From assembly GCF_900172295.1 (NCBI RefSeq), contig NZ_FWFL01000005.1:1-64000 (forward strand): 64,000 nt of DNA. The letters are read 5' to 3'. The notes beneath the pieces were generated by a model that was given only the letters and a program-made list of their open reading frames with translations, did no database searches and was not told the DNA's origin. Shown here one piece after another: positions 55,273 through 64,000 of the stretch. A program made the position numbers and the translations under genes. The DNA is from Roseovarius litorisediminis. GTDB lineage: Bacteria > Pseudomonadota > Alphaproteobacteria > Rhodobacterales > Rhodobacteraceae. Each line of letters begins with the position of its first letter. Position 1 is the first letter of the stretch.

Positions 55273-56496
55273 TCAAGTGGAATTGATCGCAAACCCCGCG
55301 ACCGTCTCGATATGTGTCGACCAACGAAACTGATCGACCACCCGAATTTGATCCATCCCGTACCCCCCGGAAATCAATGTTTTTGCATCACGCGCAAAAC
55401 TGGCCGGGTTGCAGGAAACATAAGAAATCCGGGGAATCTTGGCCTTTACCATCTCGGAAATCTGTGCCGCTGCCCCAGCGCGGGGCGGATCAATCACGGC
55501 AGCGTCAAACTGCTGCAGCTCATCAGGTAAAAGTGGCTGTCGAAACAAATCGCGCGCCTCACAGCTGACTTCCTTCAGCCCCTCTGCCTTTCGCCACCCT
55601 GCATAAAGGGCCTGCATCATCGCGTGACTGCCCTCAACTGCATGAACGGCACTATGTATTGCCAGCGGTAGCGCAAATGTTCCGCAGCCGGCAAATAAGT
55701 CAACAATCCGTCCCGCACTGGAAAGAAATTGCGTTACATCGGCCAGCAGGGCCGCTTCGCCTTGCGGCGTGGCCTGCAAAAACGCCCCTGGCGGAGGGAC
55801 AAGTTTAGCACGGCCAAAGGCCTGTTCCGGCTGACAGCGGGTGGCAATCACCTCATCCTGCCAGCACAAACGCGCCAACTGATGCTTTTCAACCAACGCC
55901 GCCAATTCAATTCTCAGGGGGCCATCCAATGGCTTTCCACCCAGTACGTGAATATCCAGCCCACTCAGCGAGAGCGTCGCTGAAACAGACAGGTTTTGTT
56001 TGCGGCTGGCTCCGGTCAGTGCAAGCGCCTCGGCCACGGGAAGGGCAGCCAGCAGATCCGGATGCAAAAGCTGACAATCAGGAATTTCAACAATCACATC
56101 TGATTCTTTTGCGTGAAATCCTGCCATCGCGCCTTTTTTTGTACGGCGCGCTGCCAGGGTGGCACGGCGACGCGACAATGGCGGCGAAACAGCGATTGGT
56201 AGAAAATCGGCTTCGATCCCATAGGCTGCTAATGCCGCACGAACCACGTCGACTTTCCATTCAGCCAGAAAATCATCAGTGGCGTGTTGAAGCTGACAGC
56301 CGCCACAAGCTTTGAAATGGCGGCAAGGTGGTGCAACACGATCAGGCGAGGGAGTTTCAATTTTGACATCGCGCAAACGCTGACCTTCGGGCACTCCTGT
56401 AACCACCTCTCCCGGCAGGGTGAGTGGGGCAAAGATCGGGCCATCAGCGATGCCATCGCCCTTATGGCCCAGTCGGGTGATTGTATACCGATTCAT
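55273..56496 (-). CDS. RlmD/RumA-like 23S rRNA uracil-5-methyltransferase
   Basis: 407 residues. Short N-terminal TRAM-like region, iron-sulfur cysteines in CRHFKACGGCQLQH near 59-72 plus a Cys-Gln-Leu-Leu-His further on, SAM site VDLFAGCGTFALPLA and the catalytic Cys in VSCNPASFARD. Adds a methyl to C5 of uridine in 23S rRNA; which position (747 or 1939 in E. coli numbering) cannot be told. Follows cca by 42 bases. Confidence 0.9.
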   Translation of the reverse strand: MNRYTITRLGHKGDGIADGPIFAPLTLPGEVVTGVPEGQRLRDVKIETPSPDRVAPPCRHFKACGGCQLQHATDDFLAEWKVDVVRAALAAYGIEADFLPIAVSPPLSRRRATLAARRTKKGAMAGFHAKESDVIVEIPDCQLLHPDLLAALPVAEALALTGASRKQNLSVSATLSLSGLDIHVLGGKPLDGPLRIELAALVEKHQLARLCWQDEVIATRCQPEQAFGRAKLVPPPGAFLQATPQGEAALLADVTQFLSSAGRIVDLFAGCGTFALPLAIHSAVHAVEGSHAMMQALYAGWRKAEGLKEVSCEARDLFRQPLLPDELQQFDAAVIDPPRAGAAAQISEMVKAKIPRISYVSCNPASFARDAKTLISGGYGMDQIRVVDQFRWSTHIETVAGFAINST

Positions 56497-56538
56497 GCCC
56501 AGTTGATTAACCTGCCCGGAACCTACGTTAAAGGGCGC

Positions 56539-57684
56539 TCACAGAAGGTGATCGCGGGTTAGCTCAAACCCGGAATTAATCCAGCGCTGCTCCAGCTCTT
56601 TCAGCCGGGCCCCAAGGGACGGCCCGGAATAATCCGGCATCAGGTCCTGCGCAGTGATTGGAAATTGCATCGCAGAACCTTTTTCAAGGTCAGACTGCAT
56701 GCCCAATGGAACCGACTGTTCCAGTAACGCAGCGCGGGCCAAAAGGATATCACGACCCAGATCAACGCCACAGCGATAGCCTAGTTCTGCCGCTGACATC
56801 ATATTTTCAACACCCGCTGTTATTTGCAACAAGCGGCGCGCCTGATCCTTGCTGAGGCGCAGCCGATCGGGAACCTCCTGACCGCCAAGAACAGCCAATC
56901 GGCGGATACTGTCAGGTGCAACTCCGGCCAGATTTTCGAAATGAATCAGTGGTCCGAGTGCCCTATCGTCTGCTGTGGGCAGAATGCAATGTAGCACGCC
57001 AGTCGCCCGCATGGCTGCAACCGAGGGCGCGGGATCGGGTGACGCCAACAACTTGATCACCTCACCCCCGACCCGCTCTCGAGACAATCCCTGCATGCCA
57101 TCCAGATGTGCAGCCACAGCAGCCAGGCCTTCACTATCAAGCCCTTGATCCGGATCGCCATACCAGGCGTGAAACCGAAAGAACCGCAGAATGCGCAAAT
57201 AATCCTCGCGAATGCGTTGGCCGGGATCCTCGATAAACCGGACGCGCCGGGCACGCAGGTCATCAACCCCCCCTAACGGATCAATAACTGTGCCGTCAGG
57301 TTGGGCGTAAAGTGCGTTCATTGTAAAATCCCGACGTCGCGCATCCTGGCAAATTTCAGTGGAATAGGCGACAACCGCATGACGGCCGAAAGTTTCGACA
57401 TCCTCTCGAAAGGTTGTCACCTCATGCGGGATATGGTCTGCGACAACCGTTATGGTACCGTGATCGATGCCAGTTGGTATCGCCTTCAAGCCGGCGGCCT
57501 CCATCAGTTTCATAACCGTTTCGGGTTTCGCGTCTGTTGCAATGTCAATATCGCGCACCGGCTTATCCATCAGCGCGTTACGCACGCATCCACCCACAAA
57601 AAGCGCCTGATATCCCGCCCTTTTAAACACGCGGCAAACCTGCTGGGTTGCTTCTACTTCAATCCAGTCGCCTGTGACTTTCAT
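56539..57684 (-). CDS. cca: CCA tRNA nucleotidyltransferase / poly(A) polymerase family
   Basis: 381 residues, class II nucleotidyltransferase. Head domain with LFVGGCVRNALM near 29-40 and metal Asp pair in VRDIDIATDA, Arg-Arg-Asp-Phe-Thr-Met-Asn-Ala basal motif, then neck and body helices. Adds or repairs the CCA end of tRNAs. ATG overlaps the Nudix stop (ATGA). Whether it is a true CCA enzyme or poly(A) polymerase is not certain from motifs; CCA is likelier as sole homologue here. Confidence 0.9.
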   Translation of the reverse strand: MKVTGDWIEVEATQQVCRVFKRAGYQALFVGGCVRNALMDKPVRDIDIATDAKPETVMKLMEAAGLKAIPTGIDHGTITVVADHIPHEVTTFREDVETFGRHAVVAYSTEICQDARRRDFTMNALYAQPDGTVIDPLGGVDDLRARRVRFIEDPGQRIREDYLRILRFFRFHAWYGDPDQGLDSEGLAAVAAHLDGMQGLSRERVGGEVIKLLASPDPAPSVAAMRATGVLHCILPTADDRALGPLIHFENLAGVAPDSIRRLAVLGGQEVPDRLRLSKDQARRLLQITAGVENMMSAAELGYRCGVDLGRDILLARAALLEQSVPLGMQSDLEKGSAMQFPITAQDLMPDYSGPSLGARLKELEQRWINSGFELTRDHLL

Positions 57685-58280
57685 ATTTGATTCGCTGCAT
57701 CTGCCATGGCCCGCAGGATACGCGCGGTGGCACCCCAGATGTAATAGGGGCCAAAAGGCACTGTGTAGTACCGGCGTGATGCACCGCGCCAGCGACGGGC
57801 TTGAATCTGGAACAGTGCCGGATTCATTACATGATTCAAAGGTACTTCGAATACCTCATCCACTTCACCTGGTTCCGGAATGGGAATAAATCTTTGTTTC
57901 ACCAGGGCGACTACCGGCGTCACATCAAAGCCTGTCACTGTTTCATGCGAAGGCAAAAGACCCAGTACATTGACATTCGCCGGGTCCAGGCCAATCTCTT
58001 CGCTGGCTTCGCGCAGGGCCGTAGCGATGATATCCTTATCGCCCGGGTCTTGCTTGCCGCCCGGAAAGGCAATCTGGCCGGGGTGGTGTTTCAATGCGGA
58101 TGATCGCTTTGTCAAAATCAAACGAGCACTGTGGTCCGCACACAGTATCGGCACCAAAACGCCAGCGGGCCGCAATTTACGCCCCGCTGGCAAAACCACT
58201 TCGGGATTCAGGTCATAGTCAGTAGACGCCACACCCGGCCCATTGATAGCCGCCATTACAGGTGCAATGGGATCAGGCAT
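57681..58280 (-). CDS. Nudix hydrolase, CoA-pyrophosphatase (NudL/YeaB) type
   Basis: 199 residues from ATG 58280, which overlaps the hslO stop by 8 bases. Contains the CoA motif region LLTKRSSALKHHPGQIAFPGG-like (LTKRSSALKHHPGQIAFPGG) and Nudix box GKQDPGDKDIIATALREASE then Glu-Ile-Gly-Leu, both typical of the UPF0035 CoA/acyl-CoA pyrophosphatases. Likely splits CoA to 4-phosphopantetheine and 3',5'-ADP. Central gene of hslO-nudix-cca. Confidence 0.9.
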   Translation of the reverse strand: MPDPIAPVMAAINGPGVASTDYDLNPEVVLPAGRKLRPAGVLVPILCADHSARLILTKRSSALKHHPGQIAFPGGKQDPGDKDIIATALREASEEIGLDPANVNVLGLLPSHETVTGFDVTPVVALVKQRFIPIPEPGEVDEVFEVPLNHVMNPALFQIQARRWRGASRRYYTVPFGPYYIWGATARILRAMADAANQI

Positions 58281-59268
58281 CGTCACCAGACGGTTGGCCC
58301 GCCTCGAAACCCAAAGTCTTGGGGTCGAGTGTGTAATTTGCACCACAAAATTGACAATCTGCAGTGACGACCCCTTCGGGTGTCGTCATTGTCGCAAGGT
58401 CCTGGGCCGAATAGATTGACAGGCTGTTTCGCACCCGTTCCTCCGAACAGGTGCATCCAAATCTCACCGGCTGCATGTCAAATACCCGCGGTGTTTCATC
58501 ATGAAAGAGCCGTACTAACAAGTCGGTTGGAGCCAAGGACGGGCCAATCAATTCCAGGGTTTCGACAGTGTCCAAAAGCAAATTCGCACGGTTCCAGTTT
58601 TCCTGGTCGTCACCATCAACGATATCCAAGGCCGCCAGCAAACCATTTTCGCCGGTCGCACCACCCTGCGCAAAAGGTGATGCCTGGGGCATGTGTTGAA
58701 GCATCACGCCACCAGCCCGCCAATGCTCGGCTGTATCTGCCTCGGTTGATTTTCCAAAACTTAGGTTGAAACGCGTTGGCAACTGCTCGGATTGGGCAAA
58801 GTAAGCTTCTGCGCAGGCACTTAACCCATCACCAGCGATTGGTGTGATGCCCTTATACGGCTCTGTTCCCTTGCCTTGGTCAATCAGCACAGCGAAATAT
58901 CCTTCGCCGACCTGATCGAACGGTGTGCCTTCGGTAATCCGGTCTGGGTCATAACTGGCGTAGGCGCGGATACGTGCAGGTTCACCTTCGACCGTAGGCG
59001 CGTAATAATCGGTGGCAATCATCCGGACCGCGCCCTTGGATTGCACCTGCAAAGACAATTTCCAGCGTAGCTTGACCGTCTGGCCAATCAACGCCGTAAG
59101 CAGAGCCATTTCTGCCACCAGCGCTTCAACTTTTTCTGGGTAGTCATGCTGTTTCAGGATGCCATCCAATACACCATCCAATCGGGCAACACGCCCGCGA
59201 ATATCTGCATTGTCCAGCTGGAACGGCAATACCGTGTCGTCCCAGGCGATTTTCTGTCCGAGTGTCAT
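58273..59268 (-). CDS. hslO: Redox-regulated chaperone Hsp33
   Basis: 331 residues from ATG 59268, AAGGAAA upstream. N-terminal chaperone domain and a C-terminal redox switch with four zinc cysteines: Gly-Cys-Thr-Cys-Ser-Glu-Glu-Arg and Cys-Gln-Phe-Cys-Gly-Ala. Oxidative stress plus heat releases zinc and turns it into a holdase. Slightly longer than E. coli Hsp33 (292). First gene of the hslO-nudix-cca-rlmD-like run; divergent from a second Nudix gene 77 bases away. Confidence 0.94.
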   Translation of the reverse strand: MTLGQKIAWDDTVLPFQLDNADIRGRVARLDGVLDGILKQHDYPEKVEALVAEMALLTALIGQTVKLRWKLSLQVQSKGAVRMIATDYYAPTVEGEPARIRAYASYDPDRITEGTPFDQVGEGYFAVLIDQGKGTEPYKGITPIAGDGLSACAEAYFAQSEQLPTRFNLSFGKSTEADTAEHWRAGGVMLQHMPQASPFAQGGATGENGLLAALDIVDGDDQENWNRANLLLDTVETLELIGPSLAPTDLLVRLFHDETPRVFDMQPVRFGCTCSEERVRNSLSIYSAQDLATMTTPEGVVTADCQFCGANYTLDPKTLGFEAGQPSGDDA

Positions 59269-59345
59269 GGGGTTTCCTTGTTCGCCGTAACTTGGCATAT
59301 CGCGACTATATAGGCAGGGCAATATGCGGTCCAAGGGGGCAAGTG

Positions 59346-59789
59346 ATGATCAGACGGTTCGGCGAGACACCAAAAATCGACATCCGGTATCAGCAAAGGG
59401 CCGGAGTTTATGCGATTCTACCTTCTGGAGGTCAGCTTTTGCTGACCCATCAGGCCGAACCCGAACCCGAGCTGCAACTGCCTGGCGGCGGTATCGATCC
59501 CGGCGAATCGCCAATACAGGCACTGCATCGCGAAGTTTTCGAGGAAACCGGTTGGCGAATCGCTCAGCCCCGCCGATTGGGTGCATTCCGCCGGTTCACT
59601 TTTATGCCTGAATATGACCTTTGGGCCGAAAAGATTTGCACAATCTATGTTGCCCAACCCATACGTCCTTTAGGCCCACCGGCCGAAGACGGGCACTTGG
59701 CCCTATGGGCCAGCCCCGAGATGGCAAGTCAGGAACTGGCCAATCCAGGTGATCGGTATTTCGTCAGCCAGATAATGGGCTGGGTTTGA
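59346..59789 (+). CDS. Nudix hydrolase, substrate unknown
   Basis: 147 residues from ATG 59346 (GTG one codon earlier is possible). Nudix box GGGIDPGESPIQALHREVFE then Glu-Thr-Gly-Trp near residues 49-72. N-terminal Arg/Tyr-rich lead (RYQQRAGVYAILPSGGQLLL). Substrate not predictable; the Trp after the box is unusual. Its last 26 bases overlap the end of the convergent phosphatase gene. Confidence 0.88.
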   Translation: MIRRFGETPKIDIRYQQRAGVYAILPSGGQLLLTHQAEPEPELQLPGGGIDPGESPIQALHREVFEETGWRIAQPRRLGAFRRFTFMPEYDLWAEKICTIYVAQPIRPLGPPAEDGHLALWASPEMASQELANPGDRYFVSQIMGWV

Positions 59790-61053
59790 ATTCCAGCAGC
59801 ACCGCCGAAACATCGTCTGCAAAATCCTCATCCCCGGCAAAGTCGGCCAGTTTCCAGACCAACGACTCCAGACATGCCATACCATGTGTCTGCCGCAGGT
59901 CACTAAGAATGCCCCCCAATCCGGCGTCATCCAGCATTACGCCGGACGGGTCCGAGCATTCAACCACACCGTCAGAGTGGATCATCAAGCGATCAACAGC
60001 ACGCATAATTATTTCAAACTGTTGATACTCGGCCCCATCAATCAAGCCTACCGGAAGGCCGCCTGTCCCCAAAAATTCAACTTCCCCGTTTGCGCGCTGA
60101 AGCGCTGGATAGGGGTGACCTGCCTGTGCCATTATCACTTTGCCAGTTTCCAGATCTACATCAGCCAACAACAGCGTAAAGTAGTGCTCTGTTTCCATTT
60201 CATTCAGGATAAGACGGTTGAGAGTGGCAATCGTTTCGGCGGGAGGACGCAGGACGTAGCGACCCTTATCGGTCTTCCGCAGCGCCACGTTCTGGTCCGG
60301 GGCACCAGCCGACAGATATCCGGCAAGCCGCGCCGTCATCAGCGCCGAACTAATGCCGTGGCCCGATACATCTAACCCATAAAGGCCAACATGTTTCGCC
60401 CCGACCGGGAACATGCCCACCAGATCACCGCCCACATGACCACTGGACCTTAAAAGTAGCGATACATCAGCCGGGCCCAAATCACGAAATCGGTCACGAA
60501 CCAGAGATTGCTGAAGTTTTTTGGCCTCAATCAGATCACTGTCCAGCGAATCGTAAAGGGATTGAAGCTCATCCAGTGTGGATTTGATCAACCGGTTTTT
60601 CTCGGTCAGTTCCCGTTCCATTCGAAGGATACGATCACCCGCAGATATACGCGCCCGAAGCTCAGCCCCATTTACGGGTTTGGTCAAAAAGTCATCGGCA
60701 CCTGCATCAAGCCCGTGAGCAACTTCATCCTTTTCACTTTTTGACGTCAGTAAGATAAAATATCCGTATTTTTCGCGCGTCATCCGCCTGAATTCACGGC
60801 AAAATTCCAACCCGTTCATGCCAGGCATCATCCAATCGCTCATCACAAGATCGGGTGGCCACTTTTGGCATATGTCAAGCGCTTCGGTCCCAGATTCGGC
60901 TTCGCGCACCTCGAACCCCCAGCGCTTGAGCATCGCCGTCAAAATTCGCCGCTGCATACGGCTGTCATCGACAACCAGCACTTTTCGGACGACATCACTG
61001 TGCCGGCCCGGATTTTTGATTTCATGTACCCTTTGTCGCACCGATACCACCAT
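59764..61053 (-). CDS. Response regulator with PP2C (SpoIIE/RsbU-type) phosphatase output
   Basis: 429 residues from ATG 61053. Receiver domain about 25-140 with the phosphate-accepting Asp in DLVMSDWMMPGMNG and the Lys of FLTKPVNGAE; coiled-coil linker about 145-185; PP2C-type SpoIIE domain 200-425 with GGDLVGMFP, GLDVSGHGISSALM and the late Asp pair in Asp-Asp-Val-Ser. Such proteins dephosphorylate anti-anti-sigma factors in general-stress or biofilm switches. The anti-sigma partner is not in view; the Hpt gene lies divergent, 137 bases away. Confidence 0.93.
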   Translation of the reverse strand: MVVSVRQRVHEIKNPGRHSDVVRKVLVVDDSRMQRRILTAMLKRWGFEVREAESGTEALDICQKWPPDLVMSDWMMPGMNGLEFCREFRRMTREKYGYFILLTSKSEKDEVAHGLDAGADDFLTKPVNGAELRARISAGDRILRMERELTEKNRLIKSTLDELQSLYDSLDSDLIEAKKLQQSLVRDRFRDLGPADVSLLLRSSGHVGGDLVGMFPVGAKHVGLYGLDVSGHGISSALMTARLAGYLSAGAPDQNVALRKTDKGRYVLRPPAETIATLNRLILNEMETEHYFTLLLADVDLETGKVIMAQAGHPYPALQRANGEVEFLGTGGLPVGLIDGAEYQQFEIIMRAVDRLMIHSDGVVECSDPSGVMLDDAGLGGILSDLRQTHGMACLESLVWKLADFAGDEDFADDVSAVLLEFKPSPLSG

Positions 61054-61190
61054 CACTTGTAACACCCCACAAGTAGGGTGGCGGCCTTAACACCGCGTGA
61101 ATATTAAAATTGGCAACAACTCTCTGGTTTCTTAGAAGAATAATTAGGGTTCAAGTGTCAGGATAGTGCCGTTGAAAAAAGGGTTATCTA

Positions 61191-61523
61191 ATGATCGACT
61201 GGAACAGGGTATCCCAACTGCGGGAAGAAATTGGCGCCGAAGATTTTGGCGAAGTTGTTGAATTGTTTTTGGAAGAAGTCGAAATGGAGATCACTAAAAT
61301 GCGCTGCGGAAAATCGGCCGAAACGCTTGAATCTCAACTGCACTTTCTGAAAGGCAGCGCACTTAACCTTGGTTTTACAGATTTTTCAACGCGCTGTCAG
61401 AAAGGGGAAACCGCTGCAGCAAATGGCCAGTTGAATCAGATTGACCTTGCAGGTGTCCTAGCAAGTTATGAGGCTTCTAAAGCTCAATTTCTAAAGGCCC
61501 TCAATCGCGTAACGGCCACATGA
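61191..61523 (+). CDS. Histidine phosphotransfer (Hpt) protein
   Basis: 110 residues, stand-alone four-helix Hpt domain. His51 in HFLKGSALNLGF matches the HxxKGSA motif where phosphate is carried. Relays phosphate from a hybrid histidine kinase to a receiver; the divergent PP2C response regulator is the obvious candidate target, as in the HptB-HsbR pathway of Pseudomonas. Convergent with ilvA. Confidence 0.92.
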   Translation: MIDWNRVSQLREEIGAEDFGEVVELFLEEVEMEITKMRCGKSAETLESQLHFLKGSALNLGFTDFSTRCQKGETAAANGQLNQIDLAGVLASYEASKAQFLKALNRVTAT

Positions 61524-61545
61524 CATGGATTGCATGCCTAAAGCG

Positions 61546-62784
61546 CTAAATTAAAAACTCTGACAAAACTTCATCATTGGTAATATCCCGATAGTCGAAC
61601 CCCGCCGCCTCAAGCTTGGTTTGGATATGCGCAAAGTTTTCTGCACGGCTTGTTTCAATGCCGATCAGCACAGAACCAAAATTCCGGGCTGATTTTTTAA
61701 GGTATTCAAACCGGGCGATATCATCATCGGGGCCCAGCATATTCAAAAAATCCTTCAATGCACCCGGGCGCTGCGGCATACGTAAAATGAAGTATTTTTT
61801 CACTCCTGAAAACCGCTGCGAGCGCTCTTTTACTTCAGGCAAACGCTCAAAATCGAAATTCCCACCAGAAGTTACACAAACCACGGTTTGACCCCGGATC
61901 GCGTCACCTAAATCTTTGAGTGCATCAACCGCAAGTGCGCCAGCAGGCTCTAAAACGATACCTTCGACGTTCAGCATTTCCAGAATGGTTGTGCACAGTC
62001 GGTCCTCATCAACGACGATCGCGCGTTCAGGGTCCAAGTCAGAAAGACGTGCAAATGTCTTTTCCCCAATCTGGGCCACGGCAGCGCCGTCCGCAAAATT
62101 ATTTATATGTTTCAATCGGGTAGGCCTGCCCGCCGCTAGTGCCGCTCCAAGACAGGCGCCGCCGGATGGTTCGACCAGTGTTATTCGACATTCGTCGCCG
62201 ACATATGATCGCACACCGGCTGACAAACCACCGCCGCCCACCGGCATAATAATGTGATCGGGCAGTCCGCCCAGTTGCGCCTCAATTTCGACCGCTACCG
62301 AGGCTTGACCTTCAATCACATCTTCATCGTCAAAAGGTGACAAAAAATGCCCCTTTATTTCGGCGCAATAAGCCTGCGCGGCCCGAAGTGTGTCGTCGAA
62401 ATAATCACCCGTCAGGCGGATCGACACGGCATCACCACCGAAAATTTCCGTTTTACCTATCTTCTGCTGGGGCGTTGTTACGGGCATGAAAATCACGCCT
62501 TTGACCCCAAAATATCGGCACATGAACGCCACGCCCTGCGCGTGGTTACCGGCGCTGGCGCAAACAAACTGCGTTGTTTTTGGTTTATTTTCCAGTACTT
62601 TACGCATAGCGTTGAACGCCCCGCGCAGTTTGTAGGAGCGTACCGGCGTCAGATCCTCGCGTTTCAGCAGGATGTTGGCATGATAACGGTCGGACAGGTG
62701 TTCATTGCGCTGCAATGGCGTCATTTCAAAAACATCGCGCATTGCATATTCGGCGGCTTGGGCAAAGGTGCGAAAATCGGTCAT
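61546..62784 (-). CDS. ilvA: Threonine ammonia-lyase (threonine deaminase)
   Basis: 412 residues from ATG 62784; the frame extends upstream without homology. PLP lysine in VRSYKLRGAFNAM near 59, Gly-rich phosphate loop MPVGGGGLSAGV, and one C-terminal ACT-like regulatory domain (about 335-412, KKYFILRMPQRPGALKDFLN). Short form with a single ACT-like region, not the double one of E. coli IlvA. Makes 2-oxobutanoate for isoleucine synthesis. Divergent from argG. Confidence 0.95.
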   Translation of the reverse strand: MTDFRTFAQAAEYAMRDVFEMTPLQRNEHLSDRYHANILLKREDLTPVRSYKLRGAFNAMRKVLENKPKTTQFVCASAGNHAQGVAFMCRYFGVKGVIFMPVTTPQQKIGKTEIFGGDAVSIRLTGDYFDDTLRAAQAYCAEIKGHFLSPFDDEDVIEGQASVAVEIEAQLGGLPDHIIMPVGGGGLSAGVRSYVGDECRITLVEPSGGACLGAALAAGRPTRLKHINNFADGAAVAQIGEKTFARLSDLDPERAIVVDEDRLCTTILEMLNVEGIVLEPAGALAVDALKDLGDAIRGQTVVCVTSGGNFDFERLPEVKERSQRFSGVKKYFILRMPQRPGALKDFLNMLGPDDDIARFEYLKKSARNFGSVLIGIETSRAENFAHIQTKLEAAGFDYRDITNDEVLSEFLI

Positions 62785-62842
62785 AAGCCCGTGATTGGCG
62801 TAATGTTTCACCTGTGACAAGGGGTTGAGGCAAAGCATACAT

Positions 62843-62926
62843 ATGAATACTGCCGTCGCCGCGTCTTGCCCCGTGCGCAAAAACCCGGTAAGCGCCGGGC
62901 GCATGTCCGTGAGAAAGGGAAACTGA
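62843..62926 (+). other. Possible 27-codon leader ORF overlapping the argG start
   Basis: ATG 62843 opens [20 protein letters not shown] and seven more codons, ending with a TGA that overlaps the argG ATG (TGATG). Three Arg codons, no strong ribosome site upstream. A short CCCGG/CCGGG hairpin (62885-62900) lies inside. Overlap could couple translation to argG, or be chance. Confidence 0.2.
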
Positions 62927-64000
62927 TGTCTGCGCCCAAGAAAGTTGTGCTGGCCTATTCCGGTGGTCTTGATACCTCGATTATTCTGAAATGGTTGCAG
63001 ACAGAGTATGGCTGCGAAGTGGTGACATTCACCGCTGATTTGGGCCAGGGTGAAGAACTGGAACCCGCGCGCCAAAAGGCAGAGCTTCTTGGAATAAAGC
63101 CAGAAAATATCTATATCGAAGACGTACGCGAAGAGTTCGTACGCGATTTTGTGTTCCCGATGTTCCGCGCCAATGCCGTATATGAGGGGCTGTATCTGCT
63201 GGGCACATCCATTGCCAGGCCCCTGATTTCAAAGCGTTTAGTTGAGATCGCGGCAGAAACCGGCGCAGATGCTGTGGCACATGGGGCGACCGGCAAAGGC
63301 AACGATCAGGTACGATTTGAACTAGCGGCCTATGCACTGAATCCCGAGATCAAAGTGATTGCACCCTGGCGCGAATGGGATCTGACCAGCCGGACAAAAC
63401 TGCTTGATTTTGCTGAAAAAAATCAAATTCCCATCGCCAAGGACAAGCGCGGCGAAGCACCGTTCTCAGTGGATGCGAACCTGCTGCATACCTCAAGTGA
63501 AGGCAAGGTTCTGGAAGACCCGGCCGAGGCTGCACCAGATTACGTTTACCAGCGCACCGTACACCCCGAAGATGCGCCGAGTGAGCCGGAATTCATCGAA
63601 ATCGGCTTTGAAAAGGGTGATCCAGTTAGCATCAACGGCGAAGCGCTTAGCCCTGCTAGCATATTGACAAAGCTGAATGAATTTGGCGGAAAGCATGGCA
63701 TCGGCCGGCTTGACCTGGTCGAGGGGCGCTTTGTGGGCATGAAATCGCGGGGCATCTATGAAACCCCCGGTGGCACCATTCTGCTGGAGGCGCATCGCGG
63801 AATCGAGTCGATCACCATGGATCGGGGTGCCATGCACCTGAAAGATCAACTGATGCCGCAATATGCCGAGCTGATATATAACGGCTTTTGGTTCAGCCCG
63901 GAACGCGAGATGTTGCAGGCAGCCATCGACAAATCACAAGATCATGTGACTGGCACCGTTCGCCTGAAGCTTTACAAGGGCCTTGCCCGCACGGTTGGGC
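62926..64000 (+). CDS. argG: Argininosuccinate synthase, N-terminal 358 residues (partial)
   Basis: ATG 62926 behind GAGAAAGGGA. Begins [20 protein letters not shown] with the pyrophosphate-binding SGGLDTS loop; [25 protein letters not shown] and the [12 protein letters not shown] segment are all present. Joins citrulline and aspartate using ATP in arginine synthesis. The family has about 400 residues, so some 50 are missing at the window end, with no defect in what is visible. Confidence 0.97.
   Translation, partial: MSAPKKVVLAYSGGLDTSIILKWLQTEYGCEVVTFTADLGQGEELEPARQKAELLGIKPENIYIEDVREEFVRDFVFPMFRANAVYEGLYLLGTSIARPLISKRLVEIAAETGADAVAHGATGKGNDQVRFELAAYALNPEIKVIAPWREWDLTSRTKLLDFAEKNQIPIAKDKRGEAPFSVDANLLHTSSEGKVLEDPAEAAPDYVYQRTVHPEDAPSEPEFIEIGFEKGDPVSINGEALSPASILTKLNEFGGKHGIGRLDLVEGRFVGMKSRGIYETPGGTILLEAHRGIESITMDRGAMHLKDQLMPQYAELIYNGFWFSPEREMLQAAIDKSQDHVTGTVRLKLYKGLARTVG

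Noticed and set aside
1..64000. CRISPR array, toxin-antitoxin or phage-defence cassette
   Set aside because: No regularly spaced direct repeats, no cas-like, restriction-modification or toxin-antitoxin pairs seen on either strand.

Overview
The window reads as chromosomal DNA of an alphaproteobacterium, most likely a marine Rhodobacteraceae (Roseobacter-group) species. This rests on gene content and order: an lptC-lptA-lptB-hpf-ptsN run, a rimP-nusA-ylxR(L7Ae fusion)-infB operon, a NodH-like sulfotransferase next to a DUF5928-type GT14 glycosyltransferase, an opgC-opgG-opgH glucan operon, and divergent pip/ubiG and comF/methyltransferase pairs. Coding density is high, with many 1 to 13 base start/stop overlaps. 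I see no rRNA, complete tRNA, CRISPR array or intact prophage.

Layout. 1-837 is the only accessory-looking stretch: the 5' end of an IS3-type transposase gene, a truncated AlpA-like excision regulator that the IS appears to interrupt, and a possible tRNA-3'-end attachment remnant. 838-3773 is a tightly overlapping operon of exported proteins (two Cys-containing proteins of unknown function, a SCO1/SenC copper protein, a rhodanese, an LpqC-type esterase). 3819-8430 makes osmoregulated periplasmic glucans (opgC, opgG, opgH). 8462-13432 holds a TPR protein, a DUF302 protein, a CoA-transferase and a ThDP enzyme. 13643-17447 covers RNase D, LPS export (lptCAB), ribosome hibernation (hpf) and the nitrogen PTS (ptsN). 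17455-27453 is a surface-polysaccharide block: a double-domain sulfotransferase, a GT14 enzyme, two tandem GT paralogues, galE, galU, kdsB, cysQ and a divergent KpsM-like exporter permease. 27487-33092 has a small acidic ORF, alkB, a DMT-like transporter, dnaK-dnaJ and radC. 33089-38484 has a PstS/OmpA hybrid, an unrecognised secreted protein and secA. 38675-41159 has a parvulin, argJ and mutT. 41339-46800 is the translation/transcription operon rimP-nusA-ylxR-infB, with a promoter and a leader terminator that look like attenuation. 46874-56496 contains pip, ubiG, a MarR regulator, a nitrilase-family amidase, grxC, comF, an NDUFAF5-like methyltransferase, hemH, and an envelope group (two L,D-transpeptidases around a CAP-domain lipoprotein, plus a small exported protein). 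55273-64000 has an RlmD-like rRNA methyltransferase, cca, two Nudix hydrolases, hslO, a receiver-PP2C phosphatase, an Hpt protein, ilvA and the first 358 codons of argG, cut by the window edge.

How parts fit together. The sulfotransferase needs PAPS and leaves PAP; cysQ, 7 kb away in the same co-directional run, removes PAP. galU and galE supply UDP-glucose and UDP-galactose, kdsB supplies CMP-Kdo, and the KpsM-like permease could export the product, so a sulfated Kdo-linked surface glycan is a reasonable inference. UDP-glucose also feeds opgH. The best candidates for something undescribed are the exported SCO1/rhodanese/Cys-protein operon, the PstS-OmpA hybrid with its unknown secreted neighbour beside secA, and the rimP leader. 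No clearly new multi-gene defence or mobile system is visible.
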